This document shows positions 43,909 through 53,108 of a stretch of 64,000 nt of DNA, one piece after another. Source of the DNA: Ruminococcus flavefaciens (GTDB lineage: Bacteria > Bacillota > Clostridia > Oscillospirales > Ruminococcaceae); assembly GCF_900108555.1 (NCBI RefSeq), contig NZ_FNWV01000002.1:336227-400226 (forward strand), written 5' to 3'. Positions within the stretch are counted from its first letter, which is position 1, and each line of letters opens with the position of its first letter. Under the pieces are notes generated by a model, which saw nothing but the letters and a program-made list of their open reading frames with translations, searched no databases and was not told where the DNA came from. Position numbers and translations under genes: made by a program.

Positions 43909-45015
43909 TTAAATATCCTCCTCTGTATTGATATCATCGTTTACGTAAAGCTTACGCTCTTTTAAGTATTGTATAAGCTCTGGCTGCTTTATTGTGTCCA
44001 CAAAGTCACTCCATGACATATTTGACAATCCTTCGTCTGTATGAGTAATAGCAATATCACATATAGCATCAACCAGTTCCAATACAGCAATAAGCGTATT
44101 ATGCTTCAAAGTGCCTCTGAACAAACGGAACTCAATAGTTGCATAATTCATAAGGTTTACAGCAGCATATCTGCCGTTATTTCCTTTCTTAGCTTTGTCC
44201 AGTATCTCACGACCTGTCTTCTCAAAACCATATCGAGCTGCCCAACGGTTCATGCTGTATTCTGTACGGCGACTGAATTTCAGCATCTCATTCCAGTGAT
44301 GTTCAATGAAGTACAGTATACGACTGATAACTTCGTCTTGTGTATCACGATTTTCTCCGAAGCAGTTTCTGTTTACATGAACATGAAGTCCGCAGGTACT
44401 TGTCTGATGACTTCGATATCCAAGATATATTGCCTTTTTCATGATATCATCCCAACAATAGTTCTTGTGATATTCAAGAGACATAGGGTGAGATACAAGT
44501 TCCATTCCGTCATCTAAAGAGCCGTCACCTTTGATGTAGATATGCTCATTATCTTTATTTGCAATAGCAAGTATCTCGTCTGCATTGTCACTATCTTTAC
44601 CTGCTCCGTCTATCTCAAGTTCTACGCCGAAATATCTGGAACTATCGCCATAGAAGATAGGCTCTGGCTTATACCCGTAGTCATGGATACTGCGGCATTT
44701 GTCCACTTCATCATGATAACAATCGCTGCAATAATCATAACCGTCCAGATGATAAGCATCATCTTCGTGAAGGAGCGTATCACAGCAAGAACAGCGAGTA
44801 TAGTGGTTGTGATAGCAGTTGCTGCATAGAGTTGTATAGTCATCTCCATATGATTCGTTTGTCCAGATTATTCGTCCGCATCTGTCGCAGGTAGTAGTAT
44901 GGTTTTCAACACAGTCTGCGCAGACTATATCGCCGTCAATAGTTTCATAATCCTCATCTTCGCCTATAACTGCTCCACAATGCGAGCAATACATGACGTT
45001 ATTGTTTTCTTCCAT
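43909..45015 (-). CDS. Amidoligase-family protein with N-terminal treble-clef zinc fingers
   Basis: 368 residues. Residues about 9-105 contain three to four LIM-like CxxC pairs (CSHCG, CADC, CDRCG, CSNC, CSCC, CSDC). The rest matches the COOH-NH2 amidoligase fold: RYFGVELEID, GDGSLDDGMELVSHP, CGLHVHVNRN and NYATIEFRLFRGTL, which hold the likely ATP/metal-binding E, D, H and R residues. Such enzymes (glutamine-synthetase-like fold) form amide bonds on unknown peptides or small molecules. The operon order amidoligase, small membrane protein, class II GATase is notable. Earlier comparative work linked amidoligases with GATase II partners. Confidence 0.8.
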   Translation of the reverse strand: MEENNNVMYCSHCGAVIGEDEDYETIDGDIVCADCVENHTTTCDRCGRIIWTNESYGDDYTTLCSNCYHNHYTRCSCCDTLLHEDDAYHLDGYDYCSDCYHDEVDKCRSIHDYGYKPEPIFYGDSSRYFGVELEIDGAGKDSDNADEILAIANKDNEHIYIKGDGSLDDGMELVSHPMSLEYHKNYCWDDIMKKAIYLGYRSHQTSTCGLHVHVNRNCFGENRDTQDEVISRILYFIEHHWNEMLKFSRRTEYSMNRWAARYGFEKTGREILDKAKKGNNGRYAAVNLMNYATIEFRLFRGTLKHNTLIAVLELVDAICDIAITHTDEGLSNMSWSDFVDTIKQPELIQYLKERKLYVNDDINTEEDI

Positions 45016-45037
45016 TGTTTATAACCTCCGAATAATG

Positions 45038-45064
45038 AAAAGAGCCAGCCCACGAAGGGCTGGC
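45038..45064 (-). terminator. Terminator of the DUF960 gene
   Basis: GCCAGCCC/GGGCTGGC stem with a TTCGT loop on the minus strand and a CTCTTTTC tail. Confidence 0.75.
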
Positions 45065-45071
45065 ATAAGTT

Positions 45072-45356
45072 TTAATATTCACTTGCAAGTAGCATGGTAC
45101 TATGATCATCGTCATCAATGATATACAGCTTCTCTGTGATAGGTGTATCCGACGGTATCATGTACACCTTTCGATATTCGGGTTCTTCTGAGATGTGAAC
45201 AATTGACTGCATCGAGCCTAACGGACTAAGCTCAAAGACTTGGAGATAGTCCTTTGGAGCAGGCATATGTTCTACACATTCCCACAGGAACAGCTGCAAT
45301 TCTAATGGGATAGTACTGTCTACACCGCATGTCAGATATCGTTCGTTATTGAACAT
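45072..45356 (-). CDS. DUF960 family protein
   Basis: 94 residues. The order CGVDSTIPLELQLFLWECV then DYLQVFELSPLG and IVHISEEPEY fits the DUF960 family, small proteins found on mobile elements of Firmicutes with no known function. It lies upstream of the amidoligase operon and has its own terminator. Confidence 0.7.
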   Translation of the reverse strand: MFNNERYLTCGVDSTIPLELQLFLWECVEHMPAPKDYLQVFELSPLGSMQSIVHISEEPEYRKVYMIPSDTPITEKLYIIDDDDHSTMLLASEY

Positions 45357-45475
45357 TGCTTATTTCTCCTTCCTTATAATAAATTGGTGACAAAAGTCTT
45401 GTCATCATAATAATATATATATTGAAAGAGAAAAAATACGGAGCAGGCTATAAACTGAGAAAAAAATAAAAGCTT

Positions 45476-45505
45476 TTATTATGATAATAATTATTATCAT
45501 AATAA
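45476..45505. repeat. 30-bp perfect AT palindrome
   Basis: TTATTATGATAATAA followed directly by its reverse complement, with no spacer. It is in the divergent gap 45357-45698 between DUF960 and DUF1848 genes; similar TCATAATAAT words recur at 45406-45415. No gene is seen in this gap. Confidence 0.85.
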
Positions 45506-45659
45506 TTATATACATATAGAAAATCAAAATAATAGGAATTTACTCTTGACTATGCTATTTGTAGCTCATATAATATAGAAAAAGGGCACTAAAAAACATA
45601 TGCACTTCTTTATTACCGTCAATTACGGACGGCAATGATGTTTAAATAACGGATTAATG

Positions 45660-45682
45660 CAGTAATAATCATTGTATTACTG
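45660..45682 (+). promoter_or_regulatory. Leader hairpin before the DUF1848 gene
   Basis: CAGTAATA/TATTACTG with a 7-nt loop, ending about 9 nt before the AAGGAG of the gene. A second pair, ATTACCGTC/GACGGCAAT-like, lies at about 45612-45636. Confidence 0.4.
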
Positions 45683-45698
45683 TCTAAAAAGGAGAATT

Positions 45699-46628
45699 AT
45701 GATAATAAATACAGGAATGAGGACTGATATCCCTGCGTTTTACTCTGAGTGGTTCATGAACAGGATACGTGAGGGATATGTTCTGGTACGAAATCCATAT
45801 CGTCAGGACTGGATCACGCGATATGAGCTAAATCCTGATGTTGTAGACTGCATAGCCTTCTGTACTAAAAATCCTGCTCCGATGCTAAAGCATATAGATG
45901 AGCTACAGCGTTTTAATCAATACTGGTTCGTGACAATAACTCCATATGGAAAGGACGTTGAACCGAACGTTCCATCGAAGGAACAAGTTATGCAGGATTT
46001 TATTGCACTTTCGAAGAATGTAGGTGTTAACTGTATTGGTTGGAGATATGATCCCATATTTATTGATAGCACATATACCATTGAACGTCATATTTCGGAC
46101 TTTCAGAATATGTGTAATACACTTTCTGGTTATACTAGAGTATGTGTTATCAGCTTCATTGACTTGTATGAGAAAGTCCTCCGCAATTTTCCTCAGGTCA
46201 GAACTGTCACTCCACAGGAACGAATAGCTATCGGAAAGGCTTTTGCAGAGATAGGACAGCGTTATGGTATAACGATAAAAAGCTGTGCTGAAGGAAATGA
46301 TCTTGCTGAATACGGTGTAGACTGTAATGGCTGTATGACCAAAGAGACATTTGAGGCTGCAATTGGTTACTCCCTCAATATACCAAAAAAGAAATCACAG
46401 CGTACTGAATGTAGCTGCGTTCTTGGCACGGATATTGGTGCATATGATACCTGTGGACATTTCTGTCGATATTGTTATGCTAATTCAAACAGGGAAAATG
46501 TAATACGAAACAATCGAATTCATAATCCATCTTCACAGTTTATTGTCGGTGAACTTCATGAAGGTGAAGTTATTCATCAGGCAAAACAGATAAGCTGGAT
46601 AGACGGACAGCTGTCGTTTTTTGAATAG
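45699..46628 (+). CDS. DUF1848 family protein (radical-SAM/photoproduct-lyase-like)
   Basis: About 309 residues. The frame holds 'MNRIREGYVLVRNPYR', 'AFCTKNPAPM', 'WFVTITPYG' and 'GWRYDPIF', the usual DUF1848 order, and a cysteine cluster at the C-terminal side (CSCVLGTDIGAYDTCGHFCRYCYA). The family is distantly like spore photoproduct lyase, with a possible iron-sulphur cluster at these cysteines. Its reaction is unknown. Start ATG 45699 has AAGGAG; a start at 45672 would add nine residues and cover the hairpin. Confidence 0.8.
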   Translation: MIINTGMRTDIPAFYSEWFMNRIREGYVLVRNPYRQDWITRYELNPDVVDCIAFCTKNPAPMLKHIDELQRFNQYWFVTITPYGKDVEPNVPSKEQVMQDFIALSKNVGVNCIGWRYDPIFIDSTYTIERHISDFQNMCNTLSGYTRVCVISFIDLYEKVLRNFPQVRTVTPQERIAIGKAFAEIGQRYGITIKSCAEGNDLAEYGVDCNGCMTKETFEAAIGYSLNIPKKKSQRTECSCVLGTDIGAYDTCGHFCRYCYANSNRENVIRNNRIHNPSSQFIVGELHEGEVIHQAKQISWIDGQLSFFE

Positions 46629-46634
46629 TTATTT

Positions 46635-46665
46635 TATCCTCTCAGTATCGAGAGGATATTTTTTT
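46635..46665 (+). terminator. Terminator of the DUF1848 gene
   Basis: TATCCTCTC/GAGAGGATA stem, AGTATC loop, T7. Confidence 0.92.
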
Positions 46666-46866
46666 GAGAAATTGTACTATGCAGTAAGAATGTATGACAA
46701 ATCGACTTAAATACCTGCAATAAATAATTATATAAATATATTATATAATATATTTCCTTTGTATTATTCTATAATCAATATTTATTATATTATATATACC
46801 TATAGATGCAATGTATTCAGTTGGTTTGTAACAATTCTAAATCAATACTAACTGGAGGAATAACCA

Positions 46867-47139
46867 ATGAAATCAAGAACGACAGCAAAGACTATCAGAA
46901 TTCCCAACGACATCTATGCTGATATCGAGAGGGAAGCAGCCAAAAAAGATACTTCTTTCTCGAAGGAAGCGATTGATCGTTTAAGACACGTTGACAACAG
47001 TCTTACACCCGATATTCTGGCAACAATACAAACAATCATTAACAAATCACTTGAAGGCGTGAAGACAGGTTCTTGTAAACCAATCAAAGAAGCACAGGAG
47101 GAGGCAAATAAATTATGGAAAAACAAATTATCAAAGTGA
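46867..47139 (+). CDS. Ribbon-helix-helix protein of the second mobilization module
   Basis: 90 residues. TAKTIRIPNDIYADIEREAAKKDTSF can be read in two parts as a ribbon and helix A, followed by SKEAIDRLRHV. It should bind DNA near an oriT or its own promoter. TGGAGG precedes the ATG. It overlaps the relaxase-like gene by 25 nt. The upstream gap 46666-46866 is very AT-rich. Confidence 0.7.
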   Translation: MKSRTTAKTIRIPNDIYADIEREAAKKDTSFSKEAIDRLRHVDNSLTPDILATIQTIINKSLEGVKTGSCKPIKEAQEEANKLWKNKLSK

Positions 47140-47735
47140 TAACTCACGCAGGAGCTAACAAAGAATATATCAGAAACGCTATGCATTATATTGATAATGA
47201 GGATAGTGTTGGAGTAAGGGGATATGGAGTTGTAGAAAGAGATCCTGACACAGCCGCAATGCAAATGAGCTCTACGGCTAAGTATTATGGCAATGAAGGA
47301 AAGAATCAAATGATTCATTACATGATATCATTAACCAGAGATACTGCACCAAATGCTGAAACTGCTATGGAAATAACTGATAGAGCATTAGAGCCGTTTA
47401 AAGGAAAAAATCAGTTTCTTACTGGAGGTCACAGAAAAAAGACGAAACAATCAGAATATCATACTCACACTTGCATTTGTACCACGAACTACGAGACAGG
47501 AAAAATGCTTCATTCTACAAACAAAATCAATTATCAGATCGCTCAACGTGTTGCTGATATAACTCAAAAAACAACTGTACTGATCATTGAAACCCAAAAG
47601 GATATAGAAGAAGAAAAGTACTCTCAAAGTGATAATGCTGATAGTGAATATTACAATGCAAAGAAAAAAGTATTTAAACGTTACTTTTATCCGAGAAAGA
47701 ATAGCATAACAGATCAAGAATTTATCAATAAATAA
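47115..47735 (+). CDS. Minimal relaxase/mobilization protein
   Basis: 206 residues. The relaxase pattern is visible: an N-terminal KVITHAGANKEYIRNAMHYI, then NQMIHYMISLTRDTAPNAETA, and the H-x-H motif SEYHTHTCICTTN near residue 117. No helicase or other C-terminal domain follows, so it consists of the relaxase core only. A Tyr nucleophile may be among Y18 or Y25. It is coupled to the RHH gene, forming a compact mob module separate from the first one. Confidence 0.65.
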   Translation: MEKQIIKVITHAGANKEYIRNAMHYIDNEDSVGVRGYGVVERDPDTAAMQMSSTAKYYGNEGKNQMIHYMISLTRDTAPNAETAMEITDRALEPFKGKNQFLTGGHRKKTKQSEYHTHTCICTTNYETGKMLHSTNKINYQIAQRVADITQKTTVLIIETQKDIEEEKYSQSDNADSEYYNAKKKVFKRYFYPRKNSITDQEFINK

Positions 47736-47745
47736 GAAAGTAATT

Positions 47746-47776
47746 TGGCAATGATTGAATACATATCATTGCCAAG
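47746..47776 (+). terminator. Hairpin after the minimal relaxase
   Basis: A perfect 11-bp stem TTGGCAATGAT/ATCATTGCCAA with a 9-nt loop, then GCAGCTTTTC. The rest of the gap 47777-48134 is AT-rich non-coding DNA with a probable -10 (TATAAT at 48047-48052) for the next gene. Confidence 0.7.
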
Positions 47777-48134
47777 CAGCTTTTCATTAAATTAGTGGAA
47801 TCTTTTATCATAATAACTAACATCATTTTTATAATTTATTGTCTTATATTCTGAATTTGAGTTACAAAAGGTTTTTATGTAAACATCTACAATATGTATA
47901 TTTTGATGCTTAGATACAGCGCGTAGGGCGTATTATAAGAAAAAATATACAAATGGTAGTGCACTTATTTATGGATTGTTACAAATTCTTCTTCAGCAAA
48001 GCAATATTAACAAATTATTCTCATATATGTGCAAATAAAATGTTATTATAATAATATAAAGAAGAATTCTTTATATTATTAAATTATATTTGTAAAAGTA
48101 ATAAAAAACATGCTTCGAAAAAGGGGATGAAAAT

Positions 48135-51089
48135 ATGAAATTTAATAAGCTATTAGCTGGTTTTACTGCTTGCATATGTATGATTGGAAGCATAAGCAAT
48201 ACCTTTACGAAAAACACATTAATTTTAGTTGGTTCAGCTGATGATAGTTCTAATACCACCAAAGTGTGGAGCGGAAATTATGATACTTCGTGGTATGACA
48301 ATACAAAAACAGAATTTCAAATAAATACAGCAGAACAGCTTGCAGGTCTTGTGAATTTAAATATATCTGGTGACACATTTAAAAACAAAACTTTTTACCT
48401 CCAAAATAACTTTAGTTTCAGCAATTATAGCTTAAACTCAATGGATACTTTTGAAGGAATTATCAACGGAATGAATCATTCTATATCAGGATTAAAAAAT
48501 CCATTTATAAAAAAGAATAGCGGTACTATCGAAAAAATATCGTTCAATTCGAACATAACCTCCCAGGATTCATCCAAAACTCCATTAATTGGAATAATAG
48601 CAAACGAAAGTAATGGAAATATGTTCAATTGTAATGTCAGCGGCTATATCACATGCAATACTCCTGCATCTCAAAATGGCATGAGTTACCCGTATGATAA
48701 CATATATATCGGTGGAATATGTGGTAAACAAACTGGAGGAATGCTTTTAAACTGTAGCTCTTCCGTTAATATAACACGTTCTACAGATCGCCATTTCTCA
48801 GCTATGTATGTGGGAGGAATATGCGGTTATTCGTCAAGTGCCACTATAAGAGAATGTACATATACAAATGGAAGTATTAATGCAACTGCGACTCCACTTC
48901 AATCTAAAACCGTCGTATATACGAGTAATGTTGAAACTATAGACAGCGTAAATAAAAAAATATATTATGAATGCTATCTACGCTATGACAACGTTGATTC
49001 AAAACTATATGTTGGAGGTATATGTGGTAATGCTCAAATTGTGAATTTTTATTCTTGTAAAAATTCTGGAACTATTATTTGCAAAAATAAAATAAAAGAA
49101 GGAGCAACCCCTTCGATAAATTATGAAACAGGAGAAACTATTTCAACATATACTAATAATTACGGCAATACATACTATAATCTAAAAAAATGTTATCGCT
49201 TAAACACCGCTAATAAAGGTAAACCAACAGTAACTGTTGAAACCAATGTAGGCTGTATATGCGGAAGTACATCATCTTCAAATTTTTATGGATGTTCTAA
49301 TTCAGGAACAGTAACATCAAATAACAGTAATTCGACACAAATATGCGGATATAAAGATCAATTCACCAAAATAGAAGAAAAAGATCCATTAAAAATAACA
49401 ACTACTACAACCAAAATAACAACCACTTCAACAGTAACTAGTAAGAAAACTACAACAACATCAAAACCAACCACGACAACTAGTAAGAAAACTACAACAA
49501 CATCAAAACCAACCACGACAACTAGTAAGAAAACTACGACAACATCAAAATCAACCACGACAACTAGCAAGAAAACTACGACAACATCAACAACTACAAT
49601 TACATCAAAAATATCAACAACTTCAACACTGCCGCCTCTCGAACTTGAAGAAAACAGTATTTCTCTTACGGTAGGAGAACAGTTTGCTATTACCGCAAAT
49701 CAATCTAACTTGACTTATGAGTCAAGTGATAAGAGCATTGCAACAGTTTCTAAATCAGGAGTAATAACTGCAAGAACTATCGGCAGCGCAATGATTTTCG
49801 TATCAAATAGTGATGATGATACTGTTATCCTCAGGGTAACTGTATCAAAAGGAAAGAATAATGTCGAGTTTGACGAAGGAACAGGTATATTGACACTCAA
49901 AGGAGCTATAACTGTTGATGATATAAAACCATATAGAAACAATAACAAAGTCAAGAAAGTTGTTACCGAAAAAACAACAATATTCCCTGAAAACAGTAAA
50001 GGCCTATTTTCTTCACTTTCCGCCGAAACATTTGAACTTGAAAATGCAGATACATCACAGGTAACGGATATGAGCGATATGTTCCTATACTGTACTAAAG
50101 TGAAAACATTAGATCTAAGAAGTTTTGATACTTCAAACGTTACTAAAATGGCAGAAATGTTTGATAACTGCAACAACCTTTCATCAGTATATCTTAGCAG
50201 CTTCAATACTTCAAAAGTAACAAATATGTGTAGTATGTTCATTAACTGTCCGATGATTTCATCAATTAATATCAGTAATTTTGATACTTCAAATGTTACA
50301 AATATGAAGCAAATGTTCTTTGGATGCGATAAACTTATTAATCTTGATCTAAGCAAATTCGATACTTCGAATGTTAACAATATGAACAGTATGTTTGCTC
50401 AATGCTATAGTCTTACATCACTTGATCTGAAAAACTTTAATACTTCACGAGTAACTGATATGGGAAGTATGTTTGCAAACTGTAATCACCTAACTTCATT
50501 GAATATCAACAGCTTTGATACATCAAATGTTATAAATATGGAGACAATGTTTTATAATTGCAGTAACCTTACTTCATTAGACCTAACAAGTTTTAATATT
50601 TCATCATTAATAAATGCAGATAGAATGTTCAACTTCTGTTCAGATCTCAAAAAGATAATAGTATCTAACAAATGGAAGATTACATCGAAAATTGTTAATA
50701 CTGTTTTATTTAATGGCTGCAATTCATTAATTGGTGGAAATGGAACAAAGTATAACCCTGAAATAATCAATACTCAATATGCATGCGTTGACGAAAAAGG
50801 TAGCCCAGGTTATTTTACAGCATCAGCTGACTATGTTTCAACTATAATGTTTTTTGGCGATGCAAATTGCGATGACGAAGTTGATCTGTCAGATGCAGTA
50901 CTGATTATGCAATCAATTGCCAATCCAAATAAATATGGATATGGCGGAACATCACCCAGTGCTATAACACAGAAAGGAATGCTACAGGCAGATGTCGATA
51001 TATCGACTAAAGGCCTTACAGGAAATGATGCATTGAAAATACAAAAATATCTTCTCAAAATAATAAATACTCTTGATCCTAATCAATAA
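48135..51089 (+). CDS. Large secreted dockerin protein with DUF285 repeats, Thr linker and Big_2 domain
   Basis: 984 residues. Order: signal peptide; a beta-rich region with 'YVGGICG' repeats (about 30-400, GLUG-like); a Thr/Ser/Lys linker (about 415-495) encoded by a 42-nt tandem repeat; a Big_2 Ig-like domain (about 497-575, ITANQSNLTYESSDKSIATVS in parts); eight DUF285 repeats of about 24 residues (FDTSNVTNMxxMFxxC); and a C-terminal dockerin (GDANCDDEVDLSDAVLIMQS, second repeat degenerate). It is likely a cellulosome- or surface-bound adhesion protein. It has low GC compared with the GH5 gene. No catalytic domain is seen. Confidence 0.85.
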   Translation: MKFNKLLAGFTACICMIGSISNTFTKNTLILVGSADDSSNTTKVWSGNYDTSWYDNTKTEFQINTAEQLAGLVNLNISGDTFKNKTFYLQNNFSFSNYSLNSMDTFEGIINGMNHSISGLKNPFIKKNSGTIEKISFNSNITSQDSSKTPLIGIIANESNGNMFNCNVSGYITCNTPASQNGMSYPYDNIYIGGICGKQTGGMLLNCSSSVNITRSTDRHFSAMYVGGICGYSSSATIRECTYTNGSINATATPLQSKTVVYTSNVETIDSVNKKIYYECYLRYDNVDSKLYVGGICGNAQIVNFYSCKNSGTIICKNKIKEGATPSINYETGETISTYTNNYGNTYYNLKKCYRLNTANKGKPTVTVETNVGCICGSTSSSNFYGCSNSGTVTSNNSNSTQICGYKDQFTKIEEKDPLKITTTTTKITTTSTVTSKKTTTTSKPTTTTSKKTTTTSKPTTTTSKKTTTTSKSTTTTSKKTTTTSTTTITSKISTTSTLPPLELEENSISLTVGEQFAITANQSNLTYESSDKSIATVSKSGVITARTIGSAMIFVSNSDDDTVILRVTVSKGKNNVEFDEGTGILTLKGAITVDDIKPYRNNNKVKKVVTEKTTIFPENSKGLFSSLSAETFELENADTSQVTDMSDMFLYCTKVKTLDLRSFDTSNVTKMAEMFDNCNNLSSVYLSSFNTSKVTNMCSMFINCPMISSINISNFDTSNVTNMKQMFFGCDKLINLDLSKFDTSNVNNMNSMFAQCYSLTSLDLKNFNTSRVTDMGSMFANCNHLTSLNINSFDTSNVINMETMFYNCSNLTSLDLTSFNISSLINADRMFNFCSDLKKIIVSNKWKITSKIVNTVLFNGCNSLIGGNGTKYNPEIINTQYACVDEKGSPGYFTASADYVSTIMFFGDANCDDEVDLSDAVLIMQSIANPNKYGYGGTSPSAITQKGMLQADVDISTKGLTGNDALKIQKYLLKIINTLDPNQ
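49437..49604 (+). repeat. 42-nt tandem repeat in the Thr-rich linker
   Basis: Four units start at 49437, 49479, 49521 and 49563 (ACTAGTAAG...), each coding TSKKTTTTSKPTTT with small changes. The near-identity of codons suggests recent copy-number change. Confidence 0.85.
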
Positions 51090-51096
51090 TAATTAC

Positions 51097-51125
51097 AAAT
51101 ATTCCGTCCATTGGACGGAATATTT
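51097..51125 (+). terminator. Hairpin after the DUF285-dockerin gene
   Basis: A 13-bp perfect stem AAATATTCCGTCC/GGACGGAATATTT with a 3-nt loop. Confidence 0.85.
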
Positions 51126-51135
51126 GCGCTATTAA

Positions 51136-51555
51136 AGTAAGATAAGCAGCGGATCATACAATGTCACTCTGGACAATAATGTGTCTCAGGGAAATATAGT
51201 GTTCAATACCCTTAAAATTACCTTCGCTAACGGTAAATGGCTGTGAAACTATCCTCAGGGATTGACTGTAAAAATAAAGGCTGTATATACAGTGGACGAT
51301 CAGTTCTTATTAGGTGACGTAAATGGAGATAAACAGATTAATGCTGTTGACGTATTATCTGTTCTTGCTTATTACGCGCTTATATTCACAGATAAGGACG
51401 GCGATTATAATCAGCAGCAGAAAAAGCCAGCCGATGTGAATAATGACGGTGCAATAAATGCGGTTGATGTGTCAAATATTCTAGCATACTATGCTTATGT
51501 ATCGACAACAAAAGAAAATGTTGCAGCATTAGAAGAATACATAAAAACAAAATAA
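51136..51555 (+). pseudogene. Remnant of a dockerin protein gene
   Basis: In one frame 51136-51243 reads a secreted-protein-like segment (SSGSYNVTLDNNVSQGN, ITFANGKWL), then TGA at 51244-51246, then LTVKIKAVYTVDDQ and a full dockerin with two canonical repeats (GDVNGDKQINAVDVLSVLAYY and ADVNNDGAINAVDVSNILAYY). An in-frame TAA at 51133 closes the 5' side. There is no start, signal peptide or ribosome site. A TTG at 51262 could start a 97-residue dockerin-only protein, but this looks like a decayed C-terminus. Confidence 0.75.
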
Positions 51556-51605
51556 TAGTCATATCATAATCCGATAAAGACTGTAATTAAATGCATATAT
51601 TTACT

Positions 51606-51632
51606 ATGCCGCCTTCGTGGCGGCATTCGTTT
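51606..51632 (+). terminator. Terminator after the dockerin remnant
   Basis: ATGCCGCC/GGCGGCAT stem with a TTCGT loop, then TCGTTTTGG. Its preservation suggests the remnant was once an intact gene. Confidence 0.65.
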
Positions 51633-51672
51633 TGGAAAAACATATTAAAGATTCATATAATAATAAAAAAGA

Positions 51673-51696
51673 AACAGGAGGGTGATCCCTCCTGTT
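51673..51696 (-). terminator. Terminator of the PHP gene
   Basis: AACAGGAGGG/CCCTCCTGTT stem, a 4-nt loop, with T-runs on both strands. Confidence 0.88.
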
Positions 51697-51700
51697 ATTT

Positions 51701-52474
51701 TTATATTTTAGGCTCAAGTCCTGGGAGATAATCAATAAGTTCTATACCGTAATTCTCAGCTACAGTATTTCCAAGCTCTATTGAAGCTATATCACCTATA
51801 AGATTCGGGGTATGTGCGTCTATGCCGATAATAGCTGTATTTACTACTTCATGAGCTATTCTAAGAAGCCTGTCAGACGGATAATGAAGTCCATTTTTGA
51901 GTCCTATAAGGTTGATTTCTATTGGAAGCTCATGCTCCTTGAAATACTTGCATAATCGCGTGTACTGTTCTACCCTTGTGGATTCTTCACCAGCATAATA
52001 TAATAGATCAGGGTGGGCTACATACTTATATCGTCCTGAGTCCATACCTTCGATAATCAGGTCTATGTATCGCGTAAACTGTTTCAAGCTGTTTGTGCCG
52101 TGTCCATTATAGTGGGAATTGTATTCAGGCTCGTTATAATGCTGACCGAGGATCATATAATCAACAGGATAACCTGATAGCAACTGATCCTGCTTCTCCA
52201 TGAGCTCAGGAATATATTCAGATTCAAAGCCTATGTATATAGTAATATCCTTTTCATATTCTTTTTTGAGCGAGAGAAGCGATGAGAAATAATCATCAAG
52301 ATCTGACGGCTGCATTCTTATAGGAGATTCATAATCATTGTCATATACCCAAGGACAATGATCTGAGAAACCGAGCACCTTTAACCCGCTTGCAATAGCC
52401 TGTTCTATAAACTCTCTATCTGTACCTTTACCGTGCTTACAACGATATGTATGCGTATGATAATTCGCTTTCAT
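51701..52474 (-). CDS. PHP-domain phosphoesterase (histidinol-phosphatase-like)
   Basis: 257 residues. PHP metal motifs are NYHTHTYRCKHG at the N-terminus, GFSDHCPW, GFESEYIPE, MILGQHY, YVAHPDLL and a final GIDAHTP. The layout fits HisJ/HisK-type histidinol phosphatases, but no his genes are nearby, so another phosphate ester is possible. AGGAAG precedes the ATG. Confidence 0.82.
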   Translation of the reverse strand: MKANYHTHTYRCKHGKGTDREFIEQAIASGLKVLGFSDHCPWVYDNDYESPIRMQPSDLDDYFSSLLSLKKEYEKDITIYIGFESEYIPELMEKQDQLLSGYPVDYMILGQHYNEPEYNSHYNGHGTNSLKQFTRYIDLIIEGMDSGRYKYVAHPDLLYYAGEESTRVEQYTRLCKYFKEHELPIEINLIGLKNGLHYPSDRLLRIAHEVVNTAIIGIDAHTPNLIGDIASIELGNTVAENYGIELIDYLPGLEPKI

Positions 52475-52631
52475 ACTATTCTTCCTTTCATATAATTTTA
52501 TTAATGAAATTGCTTCATAAGAATAATATATATATCAAGAATTCAAATAATCATATATATTCTAACACGACCATATTCTTTTTTCAAACAAATCAAAAAG
52601 CAAATTTATGATATCAATTTAGTATTCGCTT

Positions 52632-52896
52632 GTGAAAGACGGTATGATCTACCTTGGTTCTCTTCCGTCAGATGAATTGATGTATATGGATTCTCAAAAT
52701 GTTAGTGAAACAATATGCAATATTATAGCATATTCATTGATAAGAAATGAATATAAGGTGAGTTTGAAATCTAAAAATAGCTCTTCTTCAAAATGAAATC
52801 AATCCTAAGTATTGGTTGTTGAAGGCCGTTAAGACGACGATCCCATTCGATGATATATACATTATCGAACTGCTGGGCAAGGATGTCCTATTTTGA
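52632..52896 (+). pseudogene. Short broken coding remnant upstream of fic
   Basis: Within the otherwise empty gap 52475-53108, GTG at 52632 opens 54 codons (GMIYLGSLPSDELMYMD...) to TGA at 52794. From 52798, in the next frame, another stretch reads INPKYWLLKAVKTTIPFDD to a stop at 52894. The two pieces may be one frameshifted gene end. No ribosome site or family is recognised. Confidence 0.3.
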
Positions 52897-52950
52897 AAAT
52901 TAGTAAGAATTATTATGGCCTCTTCGTCATTGGGGAATCTCCGTTTCTTA

Positions 52951-52979
52951 TTGACTTTTGCGCTTAGATGTGATATAAT
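52951..52979 (+). promoter_or_regulatory. Promoter of the fic gene
   Basis: TTGACT (52951-52956), 17 nt, TATAAT (52974-52979) with a TGA extension. Confidence 0.8.
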
Positions 52980-53108
52980 CAAGGTGTAAAACTCAAAAGT
53001 GATATGTATTTGCGTTTTGCACAGTGGATTATTCATATACATACTCAATGCATATTTGATTCAGAGTGTTCAATAATACTCACTACAGGCAGTAAGGAGA
53101 TGAGATAT

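Noticed and set aside
41010..44010. Direct repeat GTGTCCACAAA at about 41031 and 43996 as element ends
   Set aside because: The second copy is inside the amidoligase coding region and the match is only 11 nt, so it is probably chance.
51262..51555. Independent 97-residue dockerin protein starting at TTG
   Set aside because: No signal peptide or ribosome site, and homologous-looking coding sequence continues upstream through an in-frame stop; a remnant is more likely.
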